Of a stretch of DNA of 64,000 nt, positions 7,878 to 15,857 are shown in pieces (position 1 is the first letter of the stretch; the number at the start of each line of letters is the position of its first letter). Location of the stretch: assembly GCA_965214565.1 (NCBI GenBank), contig OZ243951.1, positions 2,604,001 through 2,668,000 of the forward strand, written 5' to 3'. Origin of the DNA: VXYK01 sp965214565 (GTDB taxonomy: Bacteria > Actinomycetota > Acidimicrobiia > Acidimicrobiales > Aldehydirespiratoraceae). Position numbers and translations under genes: made by a program. Below the pieces are notes generated by a model, which was not told the origin of the DNA, ran no database searches, and saw only the letters and a program-made list of their open reading frames with translations.

Positions 7878-9644
7878 ATGACCCGGATGACCCCCAGCGA
7901 AGCGTTCGTCGAAACCATGGTTGCCAATGGTGTGACCACCGTCTTCGGGATCATGGGCAGCGCGTTCATGGACGCCATGGACATTTTCGAGCCCGCAGGC
8001 ATCGAGTTGGTACCTGTGGTCCACGAACAGGGTGCCGCCCACATGGCCGACGGCTACGCCCGGGTCAGTGGTCGCCATGGAGTCGTCATCGGCCAGAACG
8101 GCCCCGGCATCTCCAACTGTGTGACGGCAATCGCGGCCGCCTTCTGGGCACACAGCCCCGTGGTCATCGTCACCCCCGAAGCCGGGACGATGGGAATGGG
8201 CCTCGGCGGTTTCCAAGAAGCCAACCAGCTGCCGATGTTCGAGGAGTTCACCAAGTATCAGGGCCACATCAACAACGAGAATCGCATGGCCGAGATCACT
8301 GCCCGCTGCTTCGACCGGGCGCTGTCGGAAATGGGTCCGACACAACTCAACATTCCCCGTGACCGCTTCTACGGCGACATCAACGTGGATATCCCGACCC
8401 CGATGCGCCTGGACCGGGGCCCCGGTGGTGAGCGAACGCTGAACGAAGCGGCGGACCTGTTGGCCCAAGCCCAGTTCCCGGTCATCGTCAGCGGGGGCGG
8501 CGTCGTGATGGGTGACGGCATGGCCGAGACGATCGCCCTGGCCGAGAGACTCGGCGCCCCGGTCCTCAACAGCTACCTGCACAACGATTCGTTCCCCGCC
8601 GGCCATCCGCAGTGGTGCGGCCCACTGGGCTATCAGGGCTCGAAAGCCGCGATGAAACTGATCGCGCGGGCTGATGTGGTGCTGGCGCTCGGCACCCGCC
8701 TGGGGCCGTTCGGTACCCTTCCCCAGCATGGTCTCGACTACTGGCCGGCCGATGCGAGGATCATTCAGGTAGACGCCGACTCGAAGATGCTCGGGCTGGT
8801 CAAGAAGATCGATGTCGGAATCTGCGGCGATGCCGGTGCCGCCGCGGCCGCTCTGACCTCGCGGTTGGCGCAGCGCACGCTGGTAGCGGACGGCAACCGC
8901 GTCGAACGGGAGTCCACGATGCGCGCTGAGAAGTCAGCCTGGGAGGCCGAACTAGACGACTGGACCGAGGAGACCGACGACTTCAGCATCGACATGATCA
9001 AGGAGGCAGCAGCCGAGGAGGGTAGTTGGCTGCACCCCCGCCAGGCCCTGCGCGAACTGGAGAAGGCGATGCCGGCTCGGGTGATGGTGTCCACCGACAT
9101 CGGCAACATCAACTCGGTATCCAACAGTTACCTGCGTTTCGAGGAGCCCCGGTCATTCTTCGCGGCCATGAGCTGGGGCAACTGCGGTTATGCGCTGCCC
9201 ACCATCATCGGCGCCAAGAAGGCTGCCGACGACCGTCCCGCGGTGGCGTACGCCGGTGACGGTGCCTGGGCAATGAGCATGGTCGAGGTGATGACCGCGG
9301 TGCGCCACGACATTCCCGTCACAGCAGTCGTGTTCCACAACCGCCAATGGGGAGCAGAGAAGAAGAACCAGGTCGACTTCTACGGTCGCCGGTTCGTGGC
9401 CGGGGAACTCGAAGGTGGCGAGAACTACGCCCACATCGCCGACGCGATGGGGGCGACAGGTGTTCGTGTTGACCAGCTTGATGACGTCGGGCCGGCGCTG
9501 GAGCGGGCGATCGACGATCAGATGACGAAACGGCAGACCACGGTGATTGAGGTCATGACCACCAAGGAACTCGGCGACCCCTTCCGCAAGGACGCCCTGA
9601 GTCGCCCGGTCCGCCACCTGGAGAAGTACGCCGATTACACCTAG
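7878..9644 (+). CDS. xsc: Sulfoacetaldehyde acetyltransferase, ThDP-dependent
   Basis: A 588-residue ThDP enzyme of the acetolactate-synthase superfamily, the full length expected for Xsc. It cleaves sulfoacetaldehyde with phosphate to acetyl phosphate and sulfite, the step that releases the sulfonate group of taurine. Visible features are the catalytic glutamate in VVHEQGAAHMADGYAR, the IGQNGPGISN loop, the GGFQE motif typical of Xsc, a central domain near 195-330, and the C-terminal ThDP-binding GDGAWAMSMVEVMTA...VVFHNRQWGAEKKNQ (GDG...N motif). ATG 7878 is preceded by AGGAGGAAGC. Similarity to the Xsc subgroup plus adjacent pta, transporter and aminotransferase genes makes the assignment firm. 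No gene for sulfite oxidation or export lies in the window. Confidence 0.93.
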   Translation: MTRMTPSEAFVETMVANGVTTVFGIMGSAFMDAMDIFEPAGIELVPVVHEQGAAHMADGYARVSGRHGVVIGQNGPGISNCVTAIAAAFWAHSPVVIVTPEAGTMGMGLGGFQEANQLPMFEEFTKYQGHINNENRMAEITARCFDRALSEMGPTQLNIPRDRFYGDINVDIPTPMRLDRGPGGERTLNEAADLLAQAQFPVIVSGGGVVMGDGMAETIALAERLGAPVLNSYLHNDSFPAGHPQWCGPLGYQGSKAAMKLIARADVVLALGTRLGPFGTLPQHGLDYWPADARIIQVDADSKMLGLVKKIDVGICGDAGAAAAALTSRLAQRTLVADGNRVERESTMRAEKSAWEAELDDWTEETDDFSIDMIKEAAAEEGSWLHPRQALRELEKAMPARVMVSTDIGNINSVSNSYLRFEEPRSFFAAMSWGNCGYALPTIIGAKKAADDRPAVAYAGDGAWAMSMVEVMTAVRHDIPVTAVVFHNRQWGAEKKNQVDFYGRRFVAGELEGGENYAHIADAMGATGVRVDQLDDVGPALERAIDDQMTKRQTTVIEVMTTKELGDPFRKDALSRPVRHLEKYADYT

Positions 9645-9712
9645 CTTGCTGGCCAGTACCGAGCTTTGCTGCTACGGCGCGGCTGAGTGGTCGGCACTGC
9701 TTGTAGGTCGGG

Positions 9713-10240
9713 TCAGGTCGGTTGCGCGGGGCCGGTGAGTGAACTCAACAGGGCGTCGATTGCCTGGTCGGCGATGGCCACCATCTCGTCGTCGGTGCGG
9801 TCCTGGATGGGGTGCTCGGTCAGGACGTGGGCTATGTCACCCCCGAGGCTCCTGCTCTGCTGCTCCGCACCGTCGGCGAACTCGACGGTGGCGACGAACA
9901 CTCCCGGAATGCCCCTGCGTTCAAGATCGTTGATGTCGTGCACACTGCACGTCGTGCAGGAACCTCAATCGGCGAGCGCTTCGATCACCGCGTCGCACGA
10001 CACAGCGATCTCATGGCGCAGGTCGACAGGGGCCGGCTTGGTGAAGGTCGGCTTCTTGTAGCGCTTCACCTCGGCACCCAGCTCGGTCAGCTTCTTCTGA
10101 ACTCGATCGAGAAATATGTCTCCGCGGGGTTTGGAGATGTCGAGCAGTCCGACCGTGAGCCCGTTGAGAGACTCGGGTCTGGCGACACGCTCACGTTTCT
10201 CAGGCCGCAATTCAGCTGTGGGATCCAGTACAACAGTCAT
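9713..10240 (-). CDS. UGSC-family selenoprotein (in-frame UGA read as selenocysteine)
   Basis: Two open segments on the minus strand are in the same frame and separated only by TGA at 9967-9965. Reading it as selenocysteine gives one 175-residue protein with U92-G-S-C-T-T-C. This is exactly the UGSC motif that names a family of prokaryotic selenoproteins (and Cys homologues) known from marine metagenomes. Sequence flanking the UGA is conserved-looking on both sides (VSCDAVIEALAD before, SVHDINDLERRGIPG after), which argues against a decayed gene. A hairpin suited to a bacterial SECIS follows the UGA. The ATG overlaps the stop of the upstream partner gene (ATGA), so the two are translationally coupled. 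The redox substrate of the family is unknown to me. A simple annotation would wrongly give two hypothetical proteins of 91 and 76 residues. Confidence 0.88.
9937..9951 (-). promoter_or_regulatory. Candidate bacterial SECIS hairpin for the UGSC selenoprotein
   Basis: On the coding strand, 13 nt after the UGA, CGTGCA-GTG-TGCACG forms a perfect 6-bp stem; its loop starts with G about 19 nt past the UGA, within the spacing usual for SelB-binding elements. A competing hairpin (CTGCAC-GAC-GTGCAG, 9945-9959) lies closer to the UGA. Which one forms is undetermined. Confidence 0.6.
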
Positions 10241-11685
10241 CGAGTGATCTCCTTTGTGACGGTCACGCTACCGGTTGCGCCCGAAACCCAGCCGGCGATG
10301 GTGGTGGAGAACAGGCCTGCTCGGCTGCCTCCATGCACGACATGGATGCCTCCGGGCGGGAATTTCGGCAGTTGGTGGCCCGCCAGGAACGCGGGCATTC
10401 CCTCCTCGATTCCGTCGGCGCCTGCGACTATGTCGTCACCGTCGATCATCAGCAGCGCTTCGAGTTCTGCCAGAAAGCGGGCCCTGTCCCAACCGGCATC
10501 TCGATACCGGGCCATATGTTCGGGACTCATCACGATCACGGTCTCCATCTGCATCACCATCCTCGGGCTGACGTTGACGCACAGCATCTCGGCGAAGTGC
10601 CTGGTGAGCGATTCGGCCGAGCGGGACTTCTGATCAAACATCAGTCTGGGGCCCTCTCCTGGAAACAGGGTGACGGTCGAAGCGGATCGATCAAAGCCGC
10701 GAGACTCGGCGTACGTGTCGAATGCGCTGCCCTCCTCGTCCTCGGCGAAGCACAACCCGATCTTCGAGGGACTGCCCTGGGTTGCACGGTCGACGCCTCC
10801 CGGTCTTCCACCACCGACGTTGCGGATGACCAACTGCAGGGCCCGACCGATCGTGGAGTTGGCGCGGTTGCCCTGGCCGAGCAGGTTTGTGCCGCTGTTC
10901 ATGCCGATCTCGGCCCGGACGGGTCCGTTGACGATGAGGATCGGCCCGACCGGCATGGTTGTGGCCAACAGTCCGTGCATGTTGAACTCGTCGGTACAGG
11001 CGGCCGCGACCGCGGTCAGCACGACAGGCAGGTATTCGGGCCTGCATCCGGCCATCACCGCGTTGATGGCGACCTTCTCGACGGAGCACTCCACGAGATC
11101 TGGCGGGACGACGGCCACAATCTCGTCGGGGGCGCGGCTCGTGCCCTCGAGCATCCGCAGAACCCGCGCCTCGGTGGGTGGCACAACGGGCATTCCGTCG
11201 GTGAATCCGCGGTCGAACATGGCTTCGATGTCGTCTTCGAGTGAGGCCAGTTCGAGCCGGCGACTCTTGAGTCTCGAACCCGAGAAACGCACGGCGAGTT
11301 CGTCGCTGAGGTTGGGATCGACGCTGAGGGAACCGCACCCCGGTCTGAAGTCGGGAAGGTCGGTTCCGAGGTGCTCGAGTCCGCTGAACTCCTCCCACTG
11401 TTGGCGGGACCAGCCGACAATGCGGTCGGCTTCGGAACCGTTGTCGACTCGCAGCAGTGTGGGGACCGTCTCGATCTGGTTGTGCCATGACATCGCCAGG
11501 TCTTCGTCGTGGACGACCCACGGCGCGGCTTGAGGGAAGTTGGGGTCGTCCTGGGTGACGACTGTGATGTCGGCGCGTTCAGCCATGTCGGTGAGGACTG
11601 GGGCCACCAGTACACATGTGGGGCAGTCCTTCTTGACTACGGCTACGAGACCGTCTGGGAGTGGAGCGGACTGCGGACTGGTCAC
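10237..11685 (-). CDS. Thioredoxin-domain protein partnered with the UGSC selenoprotein
   Basis: A 482-residue protein. Residues about 10-95 resemble a thioredoxin-like fold with a CPTC redox pair near 20-23 (KKDCPTCVLVAPVL) and a cis-proline-like TVPTLLRV segment. The remaining roughly 340 residues form a large domain with blocks such as FTDGMPVVPPTEARVLRML, VMAGCRPEYLPVVLTAV and MPVGPILIVNGP. I know these only as a conserved partner found beside UGSC proteins, of unknown activity. The last codons overlap the selenoprotein ATG by four bases, so the products are probably made together. A plausible role is electron transfer between the CPTC site and the UGSC site; this is inference. The ATG start gives a sensible N-terminus, but no strong ribosome site is visible. 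Confidence 0.75.
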   Translation of the reverse strand: MTSPQSAPLPDGLVAVVKKDCPTCVLVAPVLTDMAERADITVVTQDDPNFPQAAPWVVHDEDLAMSWHNQIETVPTLLRVDNGSEADRIVGWSRQQWEEFSGLEHLGTDLPDFRPGCGSLSVDPNLSDELAVRFSGSRLKSRRLELASLEDDIEAMFDRGFTDGMPVVPPTEARVLRMLEGTSRAPDEIVAVVPPDLVECSVEKVAINAVMAGCRPEYLPVVLTAVAAACTDEFNMHGLLATTMPVGPILIVNGPVRAEIGMNSGTNLLGQGNRANSTIGRALQLVIRNVGGGRPGGVDRATQGSPSKIGLCFAEDEEGSAFDTYAESRGFDRSASTVTLFPGEGPRLMFDQKSRSAESLTRHFAEMLCVNVSPRMVMQMETVIVMSPEHMARYRDAGWDRARFLAELEALLMIDGDDIVAGADGIEEGMPAFLAGHQLPKFPPGGIHVVHGGSRAGLFSTTIAGWVSGATGSVTVTKEITR

Positions 11686-11789
11686 CCGTCAACTGTGGCA
11701 CAAGAAGAAGTTGGCGGTCACGCTGACAGAAGCGACATCTGTCACACTCGGTGTGCGAGGCCTGTCGGCTCGCGTACGGTGAAAAAGCA

Positions 11790-12695
11790 ATGGGGGATAA
11801 GCAAGAGACTGTGGTCGTGTCGTTCCACGGCGTTCGCGGTTCGACGCCGTGCAGTTGCCCCACGGTGCAGCGCTACGGAGGGAATACCAGTTGCGTTTCG
11901 GTGGAAACCACCGATCACGACCCGATCGTTCTGGACCTGGGAACGGGCCTGCGCCCGTGGGGTTGTGCGATGTCACCCCAGAACGGGTTGACACTGCATG
12001 CGTTGGTCACGCATCTTCACTGGGACCACATCCAGGGTCTGCCGTTCTTTGCACCGCTGCTCTGTGCGGACACCACGCTGAACATCTATGGGCCCACTGA
12101 ACATCCAGAGTCGCTGGCGGAGGCGTTCGGTCGGTTCATCGCTCCGCCGTTCTTCCCGATCCGTACCGCAGAACTTCCGGCTACGATCAATTTCCACGAG
12201 GTCAGCAGCAGCGACTTCGTGCTGGGCCTCGCCTCGGTGATGGCGAGACCGGTGCCCCATGTCGGCAACACCAACGGGTACCGGCTCAATCTGCATGGCT
12301 TCTCGATCGCTTATATTCCCGATCACCAGGAGCCGATCCACGATCCGGGACATGTCGATGAATCCGTTCTTGAACTGTGCGACGGTGCCGACCTGTTGAT
12401 TCACGACGGGCAACTGTGGCCCGAAGAACTTGCGCTGAAGCAGGCTTGGGGCCACTGCACGCCCGAGTACGCACTCGAGGTCGCCCGCCAGGCCGGGGTC
12501 GACACACTGGCGTTGTTTCATCACGACCCCTCTCACGACGACGCCTCAGTCGACGAGATGGTGCAGCGTTTGGGCGAACGGGGAGCGGAAGCAGGCGTGA
12601 GCACTGTGCTGGCGGCCAAAGAGGGCACGAGCCTGACATTCTCCGTGGCGAACAAGCCTTTCGCCAGCCTGCGCGAGCAGTCCGTTCGGCCGTAG
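11790..12695 (+). CDS. Metallo-beta-lactamase-fold hydrolase
   Basis: A roughly 301-residue beta-lactamase-like hydrolase, similar to RNase Z/phosphodiesterase-type members. It opens with VVVSFHGVRGSTPC and has the metal motif HLHWDH (HxHxDH), a later HVGNTNGYRL segment, the DHQEP and HDGQ acidic/His positions, and a closing FHHDPSHDD metal-ligand region. Start ATG 11790 is preferred because the fold begins directly after it, with TACGGT 9 nt upstream giving an essentially leaderless transcript; GTG 11751 would add 13 residues including CEAC. The substrate cannot be assigned. The next gene starts 11 bp downstream, suggesting an operon. Confidence 0.8.
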   Translation: MGDKQETVVVSFHGVRGSTPCSCPTVQRYGGNTSCVSVETTDHDPIVLDLGTGLRPWGCAMSPQNGLTLHALVTHLHWDHIQGLPFFAPLLCADTTLNIYGPTEHPESLAEAFGRFIAPPFFPIRTAELPATINFHEVSSSDFVLGLASVMARPVPHVGNTNGYRLNLHGFSIAYIPDHQEPIHDPGHVDESVLELCDGADLLIHDGQLWPEELALKQAWGHCTPEYALEVARQAGVDTLALFHHDPSHDDASVDEMVQRLGERGAEAGVSTVLAAKEGTSLTFSVANKPFASLREQSVRP

Positions 12696-12706
12696 AAGGG
12701 AACCGG

Positions 12707-13210
12707 ATGTCTATTGACTCAAGTGAGTTCCGACGGGTGCTCGGACACTTCCCCACCGGGGTGACAGTGGTGACCGCCCCGACCGAGCAGGGTCCTGTCG
12801 GTATGGCGATCGGGTCTTTCGCGAGCGTCTCGCTGGATCCTCCGCTGGTGATGTTCTGTCCGGGCAAGGAATCGGCGACCTGGGCGAAGATGGCCGGGAC
12901 GGACCGTTTCTGTGTGAACGTGCTCGGCGAAGACCAAGCGGATGTGTGCGGGGTGTTCGCCAGCAAGGCCGATGACAAGTTTGCTGGGGTCGAATGGAGC
13001 ACCAGAGTCACCGGCTCCCCGGTTCTCGGCGGCTCGATTGCGTGGATCGACTGCGAGGTCCATGCCATACACGACGGCGGCGACCACGACATCGTCGTAG
13101 GTCTGGTCAAGGGACTCTCGACCGAGAGCGGCTCCGAAGACGAACCGGGGAACAGCAGGGGCCCCCTGCTGTTCTACCGTGGTGGCTACGGCCGTTTCGA
13201 GCGGATCTAA
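12707..13210 (+). CDS. Flavin reductase domain protein (FMN-binding)
   Basis: A 167-residue flavin-reductase-like split-barrel protein. It has the canonical start FRRVLGHFPTGVTVVTA, the IGSFASVSLDPPLVMFC flavin-binding block, FCVNVLGEDQ and a C-terminal LLFYRGGYGRF. Such proteins reduce FMN/FAD with NAD(P)H and feed two-component monooxygenases, but no oxygenase partner is encoded nearby. The start ATG 12707 follows GAAGGGAACCGG. The stop overlaps the next start (TAATG), so it is in an operon with the carbonic anhydrase-like gene. Confidence 0.85.
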   Translation: MSIDSSEFRRVLGHFPTGVTVVTAPTEQGPVGMAIGSFASVSLDPPLVMFCPGKESATWAKMAGTDRFCVNVLGEDQADVCGVFASKADDKFAGVEWSTRVTGSPVLGGSIAWIDCEVHAIHDGGDHDIVVGLVKGLSTESGSEDEPGNSRGPLLFYRGGYGRFERI

Positions 13211-13728
13211 TGCCGATTTACGCTCTCGGTGACCGCATCCCGGAAATCGACGCTGACGCCTACGTCCATCCGGATGCGACCCTCATCGGCAGCGTGATCC
13301 TCGGCCCGCAGAGTTCTGTTTGGCCCAACGCGGTGATCCGCGCCGATGACAACGTGATCAGTATCGGACGGGGCTCGTCGATCCAGGACGGCGCGGTGCT
13401 GCATTGCACTGAGGTGCATTCCACGGTCATCGGCGACTATGTGACGATCGGCCACCTGGCTCATCTCGAGGGCTGCCAGATCCTGGAACGTTCGCTGGTC
13501 GGCAGCGGTTCGGTGATTCTGCACGATGCGGTTGTCGGGCCCGAGGCGCTCATCGGAGCGTCCGCGATGGTTCCAGCCAAGATGGTCGTGCCCGCCTTGG
13601 CGATGGCGCTGGGGGTGCCGGCTAGAATCCGCGAGAACGCACTCACTGAGGGAGCCAACAGCCTCAACGTAGAGAGTTACATCCGCCGTGCTCGCTACTA
13701 CCCTTCTCAACTGCGCCGAATCGATTGA
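13210..13728 (+). CDS. Gamma-class carbonic anhydrase-like left-handed beta-helix protein
   Basis: A 172-residue hexapeptide-repeat protein (imperfect [LIV]-G-x4 turns through residues 15-130) of the gamma carbonic anhydrase/PaaY family: DATLIGSVILGPQSSVWPNAVIRAD, then SSIQDGAVLHCTEVHSTVIGDYVTIGHLAHLEGC with the likely zinc-binding histidines, and a short C-terminal helix. It would form a trimer with metal at subunit interfaces. True carbonic anhydrase activity is not certain, since many family members are inactive or act on CoA thioesters. It overlaps the flavin reductase gene by one base. Confidence 0.85.
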   Translation: MPIYALGDRIPEIDADAYVHPDATLIGSVILGPQSSVWPNAVIRADDNVISIGRGSSIQDGAVLHCTEVHSTVIGDYVTIGHLAHLEGCQILERSLVGSGSVILHDAVVGPEALIGASAMVPAKMVVPALAMALGVPARIRENALTEGANSLNVESYIRRARYYPSQLRRID

Positions 13729-13791
13729 CTCAGCAGCGCAGAAACCGTAGACGTTCGGCCTCTTATTTGTTACTATCCAGATAGGAGAAAT

Positions 13792-13836
13792 ATGTCGAGC
13801 AGCGCCTCTAGGAGTGATCACGATGACATCCACTGA
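13792..13836 (+). other. Possible 14-residue leader ORF overlapping the sufB start
   Basis: ATG 13792 follows ATAGGAGAAAT, a good ribosome site, and reads 14 codons to TGA 13834-13836, overlapping the sufB start at 13823 in another frame. It could couple or attenuate sufB translation. A chance occurrence is possible; the codons are Ser/Asp/His-rich with no clear amino-acid bias. Confidence 0.35.
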
Positions 13837-15244
13837 GATTGGGACATCCACAGACATCGGCGTCGACCTCGGCAAGTACCAACTGGGTTGGAGCGACGAG
13901 GAAGACTACGTCTTCAAGCCCCAGAAAGGGCTCAACGAGGAGATCCTCCGCGAGATGTCGTGGCTCAAGGGCGAGCCTCAGTGGATGCTCGACTTCCGCC
14001 TGAAGTCGTACCGGCGATTCGGCAACCGCCCGATGCCCCACTGGGGCGGCGACATGTCCGACATCGACTTCGACAACATCTACTACTACATCAAACCCAC
14101 CGAAGAACTTAGCGACGACTGGGACGACGTCCCCGAGTCCATCAAGAACACCTACGAGAAGCTCGGCATCCCCGAGGCTGAGCGGAAATATCTCGCCGGG
14201 GTTACCGCCCAGTACGAATCCGAGGTCGTATACCACCGCAACCGTGAAGACCTCGAAGCACAGGGTGTGCTGTTCTCCGACATGGACACGGCGCTGCGCG
14301 AGTACCCCGACATGGTCAAACGGTACTTCGGCAAGGTCATCCCTCCCAACGACAACAAGTTCTCTGCGCTCAACAGCTCCGCCTGGTCGGGAGGCTCGTT
14401 CATCTACGTGCCCCCCGGCGTCGAGGTCGAGATGCCGTTGCAGGCCTACTTCCGGATCAACGCCGAGAACATGGGCCAGTTCGAGCGCACCCTGATCATC
14501 GCTGACGAGGGTTCCAAGGTGCACTACATCGAGGGCTGCTCAGCACCGACCTACACGTCCGACTCACTGCATTCAGCAGTTGTCGAGATCATCGTGAAAC
14601 CGTCGGCGCGGGTGACCTACACCACCATCCAGAACTGGTCCGACAACGTGTTCAACCTGGTCACCAAACGTGCCTACGTGGAAGCTGAAGGGCACATGGA
14701 GTGGATCGACGGCAACATCGGCTCGAAACTGACCATGAAGTACCCGGCGGTTGTGCTCGCCGGCCCCAAAGCCTCCGGTGAGGTGCTCTCTGTTGCGTAT
14801 GCCGGGCCGAACCAACATCAGGACACCGGTGCCAAGATGACTCACGTGGCACCTGAGACGACCTCCAAGATCGTCTCGAAGTCGATATCAAAGGACGGTG
14901 GCCGCACCTCGTATCGAGGTTTGGTGCGGGTTGAGGACGATGCGTACGGCTGCAAGAGCCATGTCCAGTGCGACGCCCTGATCCTCGATGAGGATTCCGT
15001 CTCCGACACCTACCCTTACATGGAGGTCGGTTCGGGCGATGCCGTCATCGGCCATGAGGCCACGGTGAGCCGGGTCGCCGACGAGCAACTGTTCTATCTG
15101 CAGAGTCGCGGCCTGACAGAGGAGCAGGCGATGGGCATGATCGTCAACGGCTTCATCGAGCCGGTCACCCGCACTCTGCCGATGGAGTACGCAGTCGAAT
15201 GGAGCCGCTTGATCGAACTGCAGATGGAGGGAAGCGTCGGCTGA
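13823..15244 (+). CDS. sufB: Fe-S cluster assembly scaffold SufB
   Basis: A 473-residue SufB, core of the SufBC2D scaffold on which [Fe-S] clusters are built in the cytosol. Typical landmarks are LNEEILREMSWLKGEP at the start, the SALNSSAWSGGSFIYVPPGV block, EGCSAPTY, the beta-helix core with VTYTTIQNWSDNVFNLVTKR, and the C-terminal MIVNGFIEPVTRTLPMEYA that contacts SufC. ATG 13823 is chosen because AGGAG lies 8 nt upstream; GTG 13814 is within that site. It starts the plus-strand suf operon. An AT-rich stretch with TTGTTACTAT lies about 50 bp upstream, but no regulator gene such as sufR is in the window. Confidence 0.95.
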   Translation: MTSTEIGTSTDIGVDLGKYQLGWSDEEDYVFKPQKGLNEEILREMSWLKGEPQWMLDFRLKSYRRFGNRPMPHWGGDMSDIDFDNIYYYIKPTEELSDDWDDVPESIKNTYEKLGIPEAERKYLAGVTAQYESEVVYHRNREDLEAQGVLFSDMDTALREYPDMVKRYFGKVIPPNDNKFSALNSSAWSGGSFIYVPPGVEVEMPLQAYFRINAENMGQFERTLIIADEGSKVHYIEGCSAPTYTSDSLHSAVVEIIVKPSARVTYTTIQNWSDNVFNLVTKRAYVEAEGHMEWIDGNIGSKLTMKYPAVVLAGPKASGEVLSVAYAGPNQHQDTGAKMTHVAPETTSKIVSKSISKDGGRTSYRGLVRVEDDAYGCKSHVQCDALILDEDSVSDTYPYMEVGSGDAVIGHEATVSRVADEQLFYLQSRGLTEEQAMGMIVNGFIEPVTRTLPMEYAVEWSRLIELQMEGSVG

Positions 15245-15347
15245 CGCTCTGCAGGTTGACCCCTGCTGATCCACCCCTGCCGGTTCGCTCGACAGATCAG
15301 TCAATCGGGTTAGTGACGCAGCGAGATCACTGCGCGACAATAGGGGC

Positions 15348-15704
15348 ATGCCGATGCGCCAGGACTGCAAGTACTTTGAATCCCGCACGTATGCCAACGG
15401 CGACACCGTTCGCAAGTGCGACCTCGACCTTGCTCCCGAAGCACCTTGGCGCTGTCCTGACGAATGCCCGAAATACACCCGCCGTATGGCGGATGTGAAT
15501 TGGAGCCACGGATCGCTGATCACGCCGGTCACGCCGGCAGAACCTTCGAGTCTCGGCAGCGACGACAGCATCGGTGCGTTGCTCGACGCTGCCGAGGACA
15601 TCATCAACGAGGCCGCGCCTGAGGTGCTACAGGAGATCGAAGCTGAGCACCAGAGAGCCTCGCGCCGCGGGTTGGGTCGTTTCCTTCGCCGGCGCCCCCG
15701 CTGA
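15348..15704 (+). CDS. Small cysteine-containing protein between sufB and sufD
   Basis: A 118-residue protein I do not recognise. Its N-terminal 45 residues carry four cysteines (RQDCKYFESR, VRKCDLDL, WRCPDECPKY) arranged like a small zinc or Fe-S site. A Ser/Pro-rich linker follows, then an acidic helix (DDSIGALLDAAEDIINEA) and an Arg-rich end (RRGLGRFLRRRPR). Two ATGs (15348 and 15354) compete; AGGGGC at 15342-15347 better fits 15354. Its position inside the suf operon suggests a role in cluster assembly or delivery, which is inference only. Confidence 0.65.
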   Translation: MPMRQDCKYFESRTYANGDTVRKCDLDLAPEAPWRCPDECPKYTRRMADVNWSHGSLITPVTPAEPSSLGSDDSIGALLDAAEDIINEAAPEVLQEIEAEHQRASRRGLGRFLRRRPR

Positions 15705-15857
15705 GAGGGGCGGCTCACGCCGGGCGTGGCCGGAGCCGCAGTTGGTTCTGGCGGGGGAGAGGGTTGCGGGGTGAGTGAATCTGGTGCCGCTCGACGGCGG
15801 CGGCGGTAGCATTGCCCGTGTTTACCGGCCCTCGGGCCTTCTTCATCGGGCAGGGTC

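Noticed and set aside
9965..10240. A separate 91-residue hypothetical protein ending at TGA
   Set aside because: The frame continues past the TGA with the UGSC motif, so this is the front half of a selenoprotein.
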